64,000 nucleotides of DNA, taken from NCBI RefSeq assembly GCF_033473495.1, contig NC_088935.1, forward strand, positions 4,402,001 to 4,466,000. Direction: 5' to 3'. This document shows positions 33,401-44,508 of the stretch, one piece after another. The DNA comes from Cercospora beticola (taxonomy: Eukaryota > Ascomycota > Dothideomycetes > Mycosphaerellales > Mycosphaerellaceae). Within the stretch, counting starts at the first letter, position 1; every line of letters starts with the position of its first letter. The position numbers were made by a program, and so were the translations under genes. Below the pieces are notes generated by a model that saw nothing but the letters and a program-made list of their open reading frames with translations, made no database searches and was not told the origin of the DNA.

Positions 33401-34988
33401 GACGGACGCTTTGGCAACGCACAACTCGATGCGCCCGTTGAAGAACGTCACAGGTCTTGCTTGCAAATCTTGTGTAGCGGCTGGGCCAAACTCGCATAGT
33501 TCCTCGTACTGGACGCGAATCAGAGCTGCCAAGTTCTTCAATACCTCGTCCTTGATCACTCACTTCAAGCTCATACACCAACCACACGACAATATCGGTC
33601 CACTGGATTGGGTCAAGGACATGATTGAAGTGCCGGAGAGGCAGATACTCAACCAGCTTCTCCGTACTCCGGGCATGGACGATGGGAAGCTGTCGCTTAT
33701 AGCCGCGGCCTTCCCATCTACGTTCCCGATGCCGTTGCCTAAGATTGGTCACATCACTGAGGACGAGTCACGAAAACAAGTAAGCAATGCTCCAGTACAC
33801 AGCCTCCTGGAGCGACTCGGCAAAAAATCGAAAGCCCAAAGCAAGAAAAAGAGCCAGAAAGGTGCGAATGGTGTGCAAGATCGTGATAGTTCCAATGAGC
33901 CATTGCCGGAGCCGAAAGAAGACGAGTATGACCCATCGCGCCCCGCGCTTGTCCAGTCACAGACACAATTATTCGATCCAGCACAGTTTGACACTGATGC
34001 CCGCAAGACGTCAACCCCCGCCACAGCGGTGGCTCAGGCTCCTTCAGCAAGCATCGATTTGAATCCAGAAACAATCTCAATGCTCCAGAACCTAGCACAG
34101 TTCTCTAAAGAGACCTCAACACCGAATGGCAACCGTGTGAGTAGAAGTCCATCGGTTGGTCGCGCAGAGTCAGCATCAGGACCCAAGCCGACAGACTCTC
34201 GTTCGAGTGCAACGCAGAATGGCCAACCGGATATCGCAGCTATCTTGGCGGCTTTGACGGGGCAAAGCCAATCAGTTGCGCCATCCATTCCCGAGGCAGC
34301 CAGAACGGACAGTATACCTCGCCCAGCCATGGTCGATGCATGCGCCAGCGAGCGCCAGGAGGTACGATCGCGCCCAGACATCGGAGCACGCAGTTCATCG
34401 CAACACTACAATGCACCTGTCCCGGTGCCACGTCCAGCGCCTGCATCCTCGGATGTTCACGAATTGCAGGCGGCGTTATCCCGAAATACCAGACACTTCG
34501 ACCAAAATCAGCGCCCTTCGCACGCGGAGCGCACATATTCAAACGGGCCCCAGCCTCATTCCCAGCCCGCACCACAATACCAGTACATCTACGAGCATGA
34601 CCATGCATATGGTCAAGCACCTCCTCCGCACACGGCTGTGTACAGAGAAGTTGGTGCACCGCAATACGTCCAAATATCGGAGCGCGATTACGTGCCGCAT
34701 GGCTATCAGTACGAGCGGCCAGCACCGAAGCCGCTGTATGTGGACCAGTATGGCAGGCCGCTGATCCCCATCGATTCCGCACCGGCACCAATACAATACC
34801 TGCCCAACCCATATGAACAGCAACAACATGGAAGACCCCAAGAACACACTGTTTATGCTAGTATAGCTCCACAGCCACACCTCCAGCCATTCAGCGGTGT
34901 TGGTCAACCCGTTTACTACGAGCAGGCTCCCGGCCCTGTGCCATCTCGCTATGCGTACGACGATCGTGCTTCTGTGGGACGCCCGTGA
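30489..34988 (+). CDS. large F-box-like protein with two CxxC...HxxxxH zinc motifs
   Basis: Proposed exons 30489-31346, 31396-31831 and 31942-34988 give ~1446 residues. The N-terminus is acidic and disordered. An F-box-like helix set starts at LPQLSPAIWQRIFYLLPPAMLCRCLRVCKDF. Splicing of the 49-nt intron 1 continues in frame. The second junction uses donor GTAAGC (31832). The only phase-compatible acceptor I find is AAG at 31940-31941, so this boundary is tentative. A conserved helical region contains ARQARRAEIERRCKELEPP. Two zinc-like motifs follow, CAGCDEEKKPKWFAFEGLIQHYGAKH and a second starting CKSCVAAG and ending HFKLIH. The C-terminal ~400 residues are Gln/Pro/Tyr-rich. F-box proteins recruit substrates to SCF ubiquitin ligases, but whether this one does is inference. 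Confidence 0.8.
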
Positions 34989-35462
34989 GGAGGCCCTTCC
35001 TTTTGAAGGGACCAAGCATGTAAAAACATCCTGCGATGTCAGCAGAACACTGTAACAGGAACAAAAATAGCAATGTTGTAATGTTGCGAGGCGTGAGCAG
35101 TTTAGCGCTTCAAAGCCGCCAGCTTCAGGAACTTCATAGCTTTGGCTTGGCATTCGACCTTGACTTAGCATTTTGGTCTATTGTAAAACATGGCCTGGTT
35201 CTCATCGTTTTGTAGAGCACACACAACAATCATCAACGTCGAACATTGCAATAATGATCATTACAATCTGCGTCTGTTCTGTTCTGCGAAATTTGGTTCA
35301 TCGACGCGCACGACTGACATCACGACTCTTTGTTCTATGACAGAGCGATGATGCTCAATGCAGGTCCAGCTCCATACAAGACACACGTGCAACGTGCAAA
35401 ACACGTCGCGGTGACCTAACAGTACAGCAACATATAATCATTCACTCCTTTCTATTAGAGCA
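34989..35462. other. intergenic region (0.47 kb)
   Basis: Tandem spacer between the F-box gene and the SDR gene, AT-rich near 35160-35300. No gene seen. Confidence 0.5.
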
Positions 35463-36737
35463 ATGATCGCATCTCGTCTCTGTCGTCTTTCTCATTCAGC
35501 AACTCGAACAATACTTTGCCATCGTCAACCCATTACCATCAGTAACAGAACAACAACACGCAAAATGTCCTCCTACATCGACGCCGCCAAAACAACCCTC
35601 TCCGAAAACCTCGGCGGCCTAGCCCAAAAAGTCGCCCCATCTCACACAACCTTCACCCTCTCCGATGTCCCCGACCAAACCGGTAAAATCGCCATCATCA
35701 CAGGCGCCAGCGAAGGAATCGGCTACGGTGTAACCCACACCTTACTTTCCCAAAACATCAGTAAAGTTTTCATGCTTTCTCTATCAGAAGACGTAGCGAA
35801 TAAAGCTCAAGAAGCAGTAAAAGAAGAATTAGGTGAGGATAAAGCGAAGCGAACGGTTTGGATTGAAGCGGATTTGGGGGATTGGAAAAGTTTGAAAAGT
35901 GTGGCGGAGAGGATTGGGAAGGAGACGGATAGGGTTGATGTTTTGGTGGGGAATGCTGGGAGGGGGATTATGACTGCGCAGTTGACGGAGGATGGGGTTG
36001 ATAGGCATATGGCTGTGAATCATTTTGTGAGTCTTTTTGTTCATCTTTACGCGAGAGAGGGAGCTGGGTATGAGTGGAAGGAATGTCTGGTGGCTAACGC
36101 ACATATTTGCAGGGACATGTTCTCCTCACCTCTTATCTCTGTAAGTCGAGACTCCAATACGTCCGAGGATGCACAACATGTCGCTAACGGCAACGTGCTC
36201 CTAGTACCGTTACTCAAATCCACCGCAGAGAAAGGCGACACTGTCCGAATCAGCTTGCAAGCATCCAATGCACACCAAAACGCCCCCAAAGACACGGACT
36301 TCGCAAGCTTGGAATCCATCAATCAAGACGTCGGTCCTGTTGGCCAATACGGAAGGGCGAAGCTCGCCAACATCTTATACGCGAAATACCTAGCTCGACA
36401 TCTCAGTAAGGATTACCCCAAGATCCTCTCCAATGCCACGCATCCCGGAGTGGTCTCGACGGCAATGAGTAAGCGAGATATCCACGAGCCATACCCATTG
36501 GCTGGGTACGGCATGTCTGTGGCAATGGAAGCCTTCAAGAAGGATCAATTCGAAGGAGCGCTCTCGACACTCTATGCAGCCACAGTCGTTGATTCCAGCG
36601 GGAACTACATCTGCCCTCCGGCAGCAATCGAGGATGGATCAGATCTTGCGCGTAACGAAGAGCTTTCGGAACAACTCATGAAATTGACGCGGGATGTCCT
36701 CAAGGAGAAGCTGGGCAACGATGTTCCGTTCTACTAG
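35463..36737 (+). CDS. short-chain dehydrogenase/reductase, retinol-dehydrogenase-like
   Basis: Exons 35463-36026, 36113-36140 (28 nt) and 36205-36737 give 374 residues. The NAD(P)-binding motif TGASEGIGYG, GNAGRG (a variant of NNAG), the active-site region AVNHFGHVLLTSYLL (rebuilt by splicing across the tiny exon) and catalytic YGRAK identify a classical SDR. Substrate is unknown. The intron lengths (86 and 64 nt) add to a multiple of three, so the frame stays open through both and an intron-blind call would contain 50 false residues. The first 34 residues have seven Arg/Lys and no Asp/Glu, like a mitochondrial presequence. A second in-frame ATG at 35565 would give a form without it. Confidence 0.88.
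   Translation: MIASRLCRLSHSATRTILCHRQPITISNRTTTRKMSSYIDAAKTTLSENLGGLAQKVAPSHTTFTLSDVPDQTGKIAIITGASEGIGYGVTHTLLSQNISKVFMLSLSEDVANKAQEAVKEELGEDKAKRTVWIEADLGDWKSLKSVAERIGKETDRVDVLVGNAGRGIMTAQLTEDGVDRHMAVNHFVSLFVHLYAREGAGYEWKECLVANAHICRDMFSSPLISVSRDSNTSEDAQHVANGNVLLVPLLKSTAEKGDTVRISLQASNAHQNAPKDTDFASLESINQDVGPVGQYGRAKLANILYAKYLARHLSKDYPKILSNATHPGVVSTAMSKRDIHEPYPLAGYGMSVAMEAFKKDQFEGALSTLYAATVVDSSGNYICPPAAIEDGSDLARNEELSEQLMKLTRDVLKEKLGNDVPFY
35500..36100. other. strand-composition switch E
   Basis: Top strand counts: 35641-35700 has 26 C, 6 G, 17 A, 11 T. 35941-36000 has 5 C, 29 G, 10 A, 16 T. Both C/G and A/T bias invert. The turn is near 35760-35830, within one exon. Confidence 0.85.
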
Positions 36738-39700
36738 AGGCTGAGACAGTTAGCTGTATAGCTGCAAGTTGTACAATGTAAGCGATGTTCAGAGGCAGAC
36801 GGCTTCCCTAATCGGATCCGATGTTCGGTACCACGTTCCTGTTGCAGCTCAGAATAGTGCAAGACGGAGAACCGAGCAATTTGCCATATTGACGCATGCG
36901 CGCAATATGACATATGCCACGCTCAGGTCGCAGCGGGCGCATGTACCTCTTCCCGTGTCTTGAACCAAACATAATGGCGCTTTGGCAAGAAGCATGTCGT
37001 GATTAAATGGCGCGTCGAAGCTCGGCAACCCCTTCTGTTTGGTTGCATTATCCAAGAGCTATCGCATTTGTGTGCTTGGTGTCTCCGCATCGTTATGGAG
37101 TCGTAGGCTCGGGCAATAAGTAATTTTCTCAAGTGGCGCCGGCTCAGTATGGCATCTATAACATGTTCGGGGCCCCGAATTCGCTTGCGAAGTGGAGCAC
37201 TTCGCATGTCTTCAGACTAACGTGCCGTGAAGGCCATAGGCGACCTCGACCACGCTTCTGCACGTGCGAAGAACCGTGATCTCCCCAGCATGAGGCAGCA
37301 CGATGTGATATCCAGACTCATTGAGCACACCAGCTGTGTCGATGCTGTGAGTGTGAGCTGTTTCCTCGAGATAGGCTCGGGCCAGCTATAAAGCATCAAC
37401 TCCCAAGGATCGATGAATGCGACATATGCGCGATAAAAGGCGTATTCGCTCACCATTGCTCAACGCTCGAGCATAGGACCAAGGTTACGCAGCTGATAAG
37501 CAGTGGCAGGCATGGTGACTGCCGACGCCCGCCCTGTGCAGCTCGAGTGTGACAGAACTCGTGCACCAGACATTGCCGCGATAAAGCGTTCGCAGTTGTT
37601 ACCGCGTAAAGACATTGTTGAATGGGCGTGTCTACGATGAGATGCAGCTTCAGAGGTAGAGAAGTGGGTCTACGAGGCCTCAACCAGCGGCTCCATAGAT
37701 TGGTGTACAGGATCGGCCCCGGACTGCTCGAGCTGTACCCCGTTGTGATACGCAGAAGTCGCTGGCGTGTCGATGACTCGCGAGGGTATGGCGCAAGTGC
37801 AGTCCGTTGTCTTTGGTTGATCAAGTGCCACAGAATGCGAACTGTGGGTTTCCAATGCATTCTCACATGAAGATTATATGCAAGAGTGACAGCAAGTCAC
37901 GCCATTGGCAAGGAATGGATGCACACGTTGTCGTTCAACTGGCCGATAAGCAGCTTGTCCGGGCGGTACCGTCTTGTCGACATTCCGGATGCCGACTTCT
38001 GTTGCAGGCTCCTGCGGGCTTCCTAGCGAGGAGGCCTTGGATACTGTTATCCTCGACGGCAGAGGGTGAAACTCGTGGCAAGGTGGCGCAACGCGCAGAG
38101 CTCCGACGTGCATGGACACAGCATCGAGCTGGCGCGGCACAACGGCAGCTGTGGACGGCGACACGAGGCATAAGGAATCTGGCTGCGGCGATGAGTAGTC
38201 ATCAGTGGTTCTCTGGTCAAGCCGGAGGAGAATTGAGCCCCAGCAGGGTGTGGGGCGTGTGGCATTGAGTGGACTGGAGACTGTTCATATCAAGGTTTGC
38301 AGAAACAGGAAAAGTAGCATAGTTTGCGCAGCGACGCGGCAGGTCAGACATGGCATCAGCGATGCCACGGTCGCGTCGTCGTCTCATCTCGATCGTATGC
38401 CGTTCGGCGTGCCGGGAGCAGTGCGTAATGTGGATGGAAGGCACAGCTGGTGAGAGCGCGATCAAAACGTTGAAGAGGTACCTGCTGGGCCACAGCTGCA
38501 GGCTGCATATGCCACAGCTGGTAAGACGGCATTTCGCCACACCCCTGCCAGTCGGACCGTCTGCATTCTGGACAGCACGGCCGCTCAGTGCCGTTATGGC
38601 TCGTCGAGCGCTGGCGCCAGGGCAATTTGACAGATGCTGTGCGACGGAAGGGCGGCGCGCGGCGTGCCTCGTCGACGGCGATCGCAGCCGAAGCGGTGGC
38701 CAACAAGGGGAGTGGAAGTGGTGGCTGTGAGCGGTGGAGCCATGTCCGCGCGCAACGATAGACGAACCCGGACTGCGCCGGCGACAAGATGGCACTGCGG
38801 TCGATAAGGAAGTGTCGTCGCCGGCGCAGAGGGAGCGGAGGGTGGTGATGCGTTCAAGCTGGCGAGCGCTCGATAGGCACAGCTCGGAGGCGGGATGGGG
38901 AAGTTGCTGATCGTGTTTCCTCAGCAGGAAGTACGACAGCAGAGAAAGTCGTGGTGGGTCTGCATGGCAACGTCGACCCCACCCGCACCAACCATGCAGC
39001 TGCGAGTGTCATGGCGCGACCAGACCATTCGTTCGGGCGCTGCTACACGGCGGGGCGGCGACGGCGGCGGTCGTCACCATGCCCAGCGCCGAGGAGGGGG
39101 AGTGGAGTGGTAGAGCGCTGTTCTCAAGCGAGACGAGACGAGACGCTCCATTGTGCATCGCCAGGCCGCGCGCAGTCGTGTTGCAGAGTGCAGAAAGCAG
39201 AGCGAGCGCCTTGACGCTGGGCCTTCCCCGCAAACGCAAACACCCTGGGCGGCGGCCAGAAATCTGGGCTCATCTGCAGCACTGCTAACTTAGCGTGCGA
39301 TTTTCGCCGAGCATCATTCTCAGACCTGGTCTCCCTCTGCGCTCTCCACTCCACGCAGAACCGCCCGCGACTATTCGCGGCTGCTTTGGCTGCTGCTAGC
39401 AGGCTTTCTGATCTAGGTCAGGGACCCTGCGCTTGCTCAACCGTAGTTGCGCCTTCAACTCTGTGTTCCACTTCACCACCTCGCACCACCAACCCAGACC
39501 AAGACCCTCTCCTCCAGCGGTCAGCACCACGCCCATTGTGCCTCCTGCTACACGCTCCGCCGCCGCGTGCCTGGTGCCAACGACTGCTCTGCCCGCAATC
39601 TCCGTGCCGCCCTATCGTGAGCACCGCAGGACCATCGAGACACTTGCGAACCATATTCCGCGCCTGCTCGCTGTGGCCCTTGGCGTCGTGCACTCCACGC

Positions 39701-39863
39701 CCACCCCGTGCGGCCTGCGAGTCCTCTTGAGCAAGTCGAGAGCCATCGCCCCCGAGGCAGGAACGCACGGCTGCGCTGTGGCAGCTTCGACACTCGCTTG
39801 CACTGCACCGCACTCTCGCTCGAAAACCGCCTCATGATCCGGCATCCGTACTAGACTGACGCC
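36738..39863. other. 3.1-kb intergenic region upstream of REG1-like gene
   Basis: No open frame on either strand shows a recognisable domain or natural composition. The longest (38217-38795, minus, 192 codons) is Arg/Ser/His/Cys-rich, as expected of chance frames in GC-rich DNA. The right part (38600-39860) is GC-rich with CA/CT-rich stretches before 39864. A long regulatory leader or an unannotated non-coding transcript is possible. I see no transposon ends. Confidence 0.5.
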
Positions 39864-41646
39864 ATGACCGAGGTGCTAAGCCTGCCCATGCAGCCGGAGT
39901 CCTCGCCATATTATCAACCATCCGGCCCTCTGAAAGCCTCCATGTCGTCCTCGTCACTGTTCTTCGACCCAGAAGCACCTCGATCACCCGCCGCACGCCC
40001 GGCATATACACCACATGCAGAGCACCAAGAGAACGTGCCCGGTGCTGCGCAGTGGAACGGCATAACACCACCAGCATCTGCAACACCCTCCTTCCCAGCG
40101 AGGTCTCGCGCCGAATCCGAGGACTCCGTTGCCAGTAGTAGCAATTCTTCGGTTACGAGTGACCTTAGTGAAGACACCGACATCACCTTTCCCAACTACG
40201 ACGGCGATTGTGCTCCAGGAGCCCACAGTATAGGAAACAGCGACGAACCCGGCGATACTTCGGCCACGGACACCACCATATCAGATTCACCGATCCCGAC
40301 ACCTACGGTTGTCGATGACACAGCTGTCAGACAAGAGCCCTCCCGACAAGTCGACTTCCTCAGCCATGACTGGAGGGAGGAGGACATTTGGTCATCGTGG
40401 CGCCATATTGTCTCGCAGCGGAAGACGGTATATGGCGAGAGGTCGAGACTGGAGAATGCTTCGTGGCGAACGTGGGCCAAGACAAAGTTCGATCTCCACA
40501 CTGTGTCGCCTGAGAGGCTGAACTGGCTCAAGGAATCAGACGTCACCTGGCTTTATGGTCCTCTGAAAGTGGCTTCCTCATATCCCGTGACGGACCGCAC
40601 TGGTTCGCAAATAACGTCACCCATGTCGAAGAATAACTCTTTTATCAACAAGAAGCCAATCTTGAAGAAGCGAAGCGTGTCCGAGGTCATGCTCCAGAAG
40701 TCCTTATCCACCTCGTCACTGGTCAAACAAGCTGCAGCGTCAGTGCAGGCACAGGGTCGTCAGTATCGACGCTCCGGACCTGAAGTCGTCGACTCAAAAC
40801 TGCACTCAGAAACGCCGAGCCGGGATCAGGTCGACTACTTCACCAGTCGCAGCAACAGCACTGTCGACACACCTTGCGAGAACCAGGAGAAACGCCACAT
40901 ACGTTTCGATGACCGTGTGGAGCAATGTATCGCTGTTGACTGCAAAGATGTTGGTCAAGACGAGGAAGATTTCGAGAGTGACGACGAAGGAGAGCATCCC
41001 GAGCACGCGATTTCTGATTCCAGCAGCGATGATGGAATTGTAATGATGAAGCGGAAGAAGCGATCAGGTGCAAAACGACGACCTACTGGTAGCAGAAGCA
41101 ATTCCGCCAGTGGGAGGAAAATCATCGAAACATTGCCCGCGACTACACTAAAATACCGCACAGACAGTCCGGACATTACTGAAGAAGCCCGACATCATAC
41201 TTTTGGGCGCTCCTGGAGTACGGGAAACCTATCACCAAGTCCTTCACAAGAGACTCTACGACCGACAAATCCGTCTACCAACTTCCTGTTGCCCACGGAT
41301 GACGATGCAGAGGAAGAGGAGATAGACTCCGATTCATCGTGGAGCTTTGGTGCCAGCAATCCAAAATCGTCCCTTGGAGCATCATTAAAAGGCTCTCGAA
41401 GTGGTGGCAAATCACCCAGACCAGTTGATTTCCAGGTCGAGGGAATGCGGCGAACAGAGAGTGGCATGTTCATGCCTATGGATGAGGACGAGGACGATAT
41501 CGTGGAGGCGGGGTTGTTTGGACGCGTGAGCGAGACAATCAATACCGCGCGGGATATCGCCCACGTAATATGGTAAGTCGACCTCATACGGATACGTTGA
41601 GAATGCAGTACTAACTCCTCACAGGAACGTTGGATGGAGGAAGTGA
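39864..41646 (+). CDS. REG1: REG1-like protein phosphatase 1 regulatory subunit
   Basis: Exons 39864-41572 and 41625-41646 give 576 residues. A DUF1752-type domain lies near residues 160-235 (DWREEDIWSSWRHIVSQRK ... SWRTWAKTKFDL ... WLYGPL), the hallmark of the Reg1 family. HIRFDDRVEQCIAV carries an RxxF/IRF-type PP1-docking motif. The rest is Ser/Asp-rich and disordered, with basic KRKKRSGAKRRP. The last exon of 22 nt encodes the conserved-looking end NVGWRK after a 52-nt intron (GTAAGT, CTAAC, CAG). In yeast, Reg1 targets the PP1 catalytic subunit Glc7 to Snf1 kinase to enforce glucose repression. The same role here is inferred from family membership. Confidence 0.88.
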
Positions 41647-42296
41647 ATTCTCCCCATTCTTTTCCCAAGCCGCTTTTTATGCGTTCTCCAATCCCGTCCT
41701 CGTTACCACATAGGTGCTCGCCGCGGCATGGCGACACAACGAAATTATACGCATCGGTCATACGCAACTGTATGATCGGGATTGACGCCGATTATGACAT
41801 ATTGTAATTATTACAGCGAGAAAAAGTTGCTGATCATAGACATGGGGAATGGTGCGGTGGGCGGACTGCATTTGGGTTCACGAGCCTCATGTTGGGATGG
41901 ATCCCTGGGCGCTTTTGTACAATCCAAGGGAGGCCACACATGCTTCAAATATGCACGCGCATTGACTGTCAGCTTCAAGTTTCAACTTTCGTTTCATCAG
42001 CTCCATTTCAGTTTCCCCATGATCGAGGTCCCCAGTCCCGCTCCGTGATGTTTGCGAACCCTTGTGAGCGTGGAGCCGCGGTCTGTGCGGGCTTTCTTTC
42101 ATCTCCGCCCAGCGACGTAGCTTCCACGATCCGCGACTCATGGCGCTTGGGCGTCAGATACACGCGCCCGCGCCATGTTCTCGCGCGTTTGCCTGTTCCT
42201 GTCCATGAACAATCTCTTACTAGTCGTCAACCATCACTGCCAGCACATCTTCGCCCACTGATCTGAACCCCCCCCGCGCCAGCGAGCGAGCGAGCG
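41647..42296. other. intergenic region (0.65 kb) between REG1-like and ELMO genes
   Basis: Tandem spacer. It ends in a run of C (about 42268-42275) and a GCGA tetranucleotide repeat touching the next ATG. No gene seen. Confidence 0.5.
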
Positions 42297-42640
42297 ATGG
42301 AAGAACCACCCGATACCGCAACCCTCGTAGCGAGCCTGAACGCCGAAAGCGAGAGCGCGCGCAAATATGCTGTTTTCAAGCTGAAAGGTTTACTGAATGA
42401 TCCTTCTTTCGCGGATGGGTTTATTCAGAATGGGGGCTTGCCGGCTTTGAGGCAGGCGGTGTTGAATACGACGGGGAATACGCAGGCTTATGCTTTGGGG
42501 AGTTTGGATGCGCTTTTGGAGTTGGATATGGGGTGGGAGTGTTGTGATCAGGAGTTGTTGGAGAAGGTATGTACGCGTCTGTGGTAGTTGGGGTAGTGGT
42601 GAGGAGGAGGAATGAGAGTTCGATTGTGGACTGATGTTCT
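42230..42640. other. strand-composition switch F
   Basis: Top strand C-rich before about 42340 (42241-42300: 25 C, 16 G) and G/T-rich after 42395 (42421-42480: 9 C, 23 G), crossing the start of the ELMO gene. Confidence 0.65.
42281..42296 (+). repeat. AGCG tetranucleotide microsatellite abutting a start codon
   Basis: Four copies of a 4-bp unit (agcg) directly before the ATG at 42297. Length variation here would change the initiation context but not the frame. Confidence 0.85.
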
Positions 42641-44486
42641 ATGACAGGCGCTTTCGCTGGCTATATCGCATCCTCTTGTTAATATTGTCCGCAACGCCCT
42701 TACGCTTCTGGTCCTTATCGTCTCGAGACCGGTTCCTGCGGGTCAGAGCGATGCTTCGTCTGCTATTTGCGGCTTCCGCGCCATCAAGCCTGCCCTCGAT
42801 CATCATCCTCAGTTCCTCGATTCGCTTGTCCAGCGTTTGAGCGCGTCGGATCATACGCTTTGCGCCAATGCTCTGCAACTGGTTAACGCGCTGATGCGCG
42901 ACGCGGTACTCAATGGTGGGGAGAACGAATGGCCGAAGTTTGTGAAGAAGCTGCAAGATCTGGGTGTGATAGGAGGTGTGGGAATGTTGATGCGTGGGGA
43001 TGCAGCAAATTATGCGGACAGTCCTCTGGCCATGGCGATTTTGGAGTTCCAGGATCTCACAAAGATCTTGCTGCGGAAGTGGAGAGATGTTACGGTTAAT
43101 GTGGAGCTTCCTGAACATAAGAGGGCGTTGAAGACGATACATTTGCTGAGCAAGCCGGATCCTTGGACACCAGTGGTAGGAGCGAATGGGACGAAAGGGC
43201 GAAAACATCATCCTGAGAAATGGCGACGTTTGGGTTTTGAGACGGAGTCTCCAGCTTGGGAATTTGACGAGACTGGATATCTTGGAATGATGGATCTTGT
43301 GGAGTTTGCGCGTCGCAACGAGGACCTTTACCAGAAGACTTTGCTCGAACAGGCTTCCCTTCCGCGAGAACAACGCTGTCCTATCGCGCGTGCCAGTCTG
43401 AGCGTCACGTTGGTCCTCTACGAGCTTTTCGAAATCGACGACAGTACAATGGGCGGGCTTCCACAGTACCGGAATAGCTTCGATCGCGACCAGAGTGTCG
43501 ATCGACTTTACAAGCCTCTCCTTCTGCAATGGGGTCGACTTCATACTGCTGCTTTGAATACCTTCATGAGGTTGTGGAAGGATGCTGGGGCAGAGCAGCA
43601 AGACATTTACAAAATCGAGGAAGTCGTACGGATCGTGGTTGAACGTATTGTCGGTCTAGCACCTCGCAAGACCGATATTGGTCACGTCGAAGAGCAGCTT
43701 CGTTTGGTCAGCCTCAACACAGCTCGGAAATGGCAAATGGAGAATTTGGACGACGTGTACCAAGACGCCTGGGGCCCGCATCTGGTGGAAGTCCACGAGC
43801 AACTTCGCAACGAGAGTCTGCAATTCATGAGGGAGCAGCGCATAAGATGTCTGCTCCAGGGCTCGTGGTTCCCCATGTCAGCTGCAGGGGACAACAGCTC
43901 GTGGCAGTTTGTCAGACTCAGTCACAATAGAAGATGGCTGCAGTACCAGACATACCCTGAAGCTGGAGATTTCACGCCCTCGCTGGCGGATTTGCAGGAG
44001 AAGGTTGATTTGGATAGTGTGACCTCAGTGGACAGCAACGTTTCGGCACCAGAACGTCGACCAACGATCACCGATGATCAAAGTTCAAGAACACTGCATA
44101 GCTCCGGGCGCGGGTCTGCGAAGACCTCAACCACAAAGATTACCATATTGGGAACTCCAGGCGCGACAAAGATTGCGGCTCCTGATGAGGATGAACAGAT
44201 CCTGCTGGAGCTCTTCCCGCAGACCTCCCACCTGGCATCGGAGTGGTTGGATGGGCTGTTAATGCTCCTGAACCAGCAACCAATCACGCAAGACACGGCA
44301 CGTTTGGTGAACATGTGCGAAGATTGGGGCGTGAGGCTGAGAATGCTGAACTTGCGCTGGGAGGATGTAGATTGGGATGCGCTAGAGCGTAGCGCCAAAG
44401 GTGAAGATGTCGAGTTTCGACCGGTGCCGAGCAGAGAAGGGCTTGATGATGGAGATTTCTGGTATGCGCTACCAGATGAGCAGTAA
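42297..44486 (+). CDS. ELMO/CED-12 family protein
   Basis: Exons 42297-42566 and 42648-44486 give 702 residues. Residues 1-~300 are armadillo-like helices (ARKYAVFKLKGLLNDPSFADGFIQNGG resembles the ELMO N-terminal repeats). The ELMO/CED-12 domain covers roughly residues 300-450 and includes the segment RLYKPLLLQWGRLHTAALN. The C-terminal part has PH-domain features (CLLQGSWFPM ... WQFVRLSHNRRWLQY), then a disordered linker and a closing helical segment. The exon 2 frame before 42837 has no start and is recovered by splicing the 81-nt intron (GTATGT, CAG). ELMO proteins pair with DOCK-type exchange factors to activate Rac GTPases. A partner is not in this window. A 320-codon minus-strand frame here is a shadow. 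Confidence 0.87.
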
Positions 44487-44508
44487 GTAGTAGTAATAGT
44501 AGTAGTAG
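44487..44508 (+). repeat. GTA trinucleotide microsatellite
   Basis: Imperfect GTA/TAG repeat starting directly after the ELMO stop codon, in the 3' untranslated region. Confidence 0.8.

Noticed and set aside
38217..38795. 192-codon minus-strand frame in the 3.1-kb gap
   Set aside because: Arg/Ser/His-rich, overlapped by equally long frames on the other strand. Typical of GC-rich non-coding DNA.
42639..43601. 320-codon open frame on the minus strand
   Set aside because: Antisense shadow of ELMO exon 2. Composition is His/Arg/Leu-rich with no domain.
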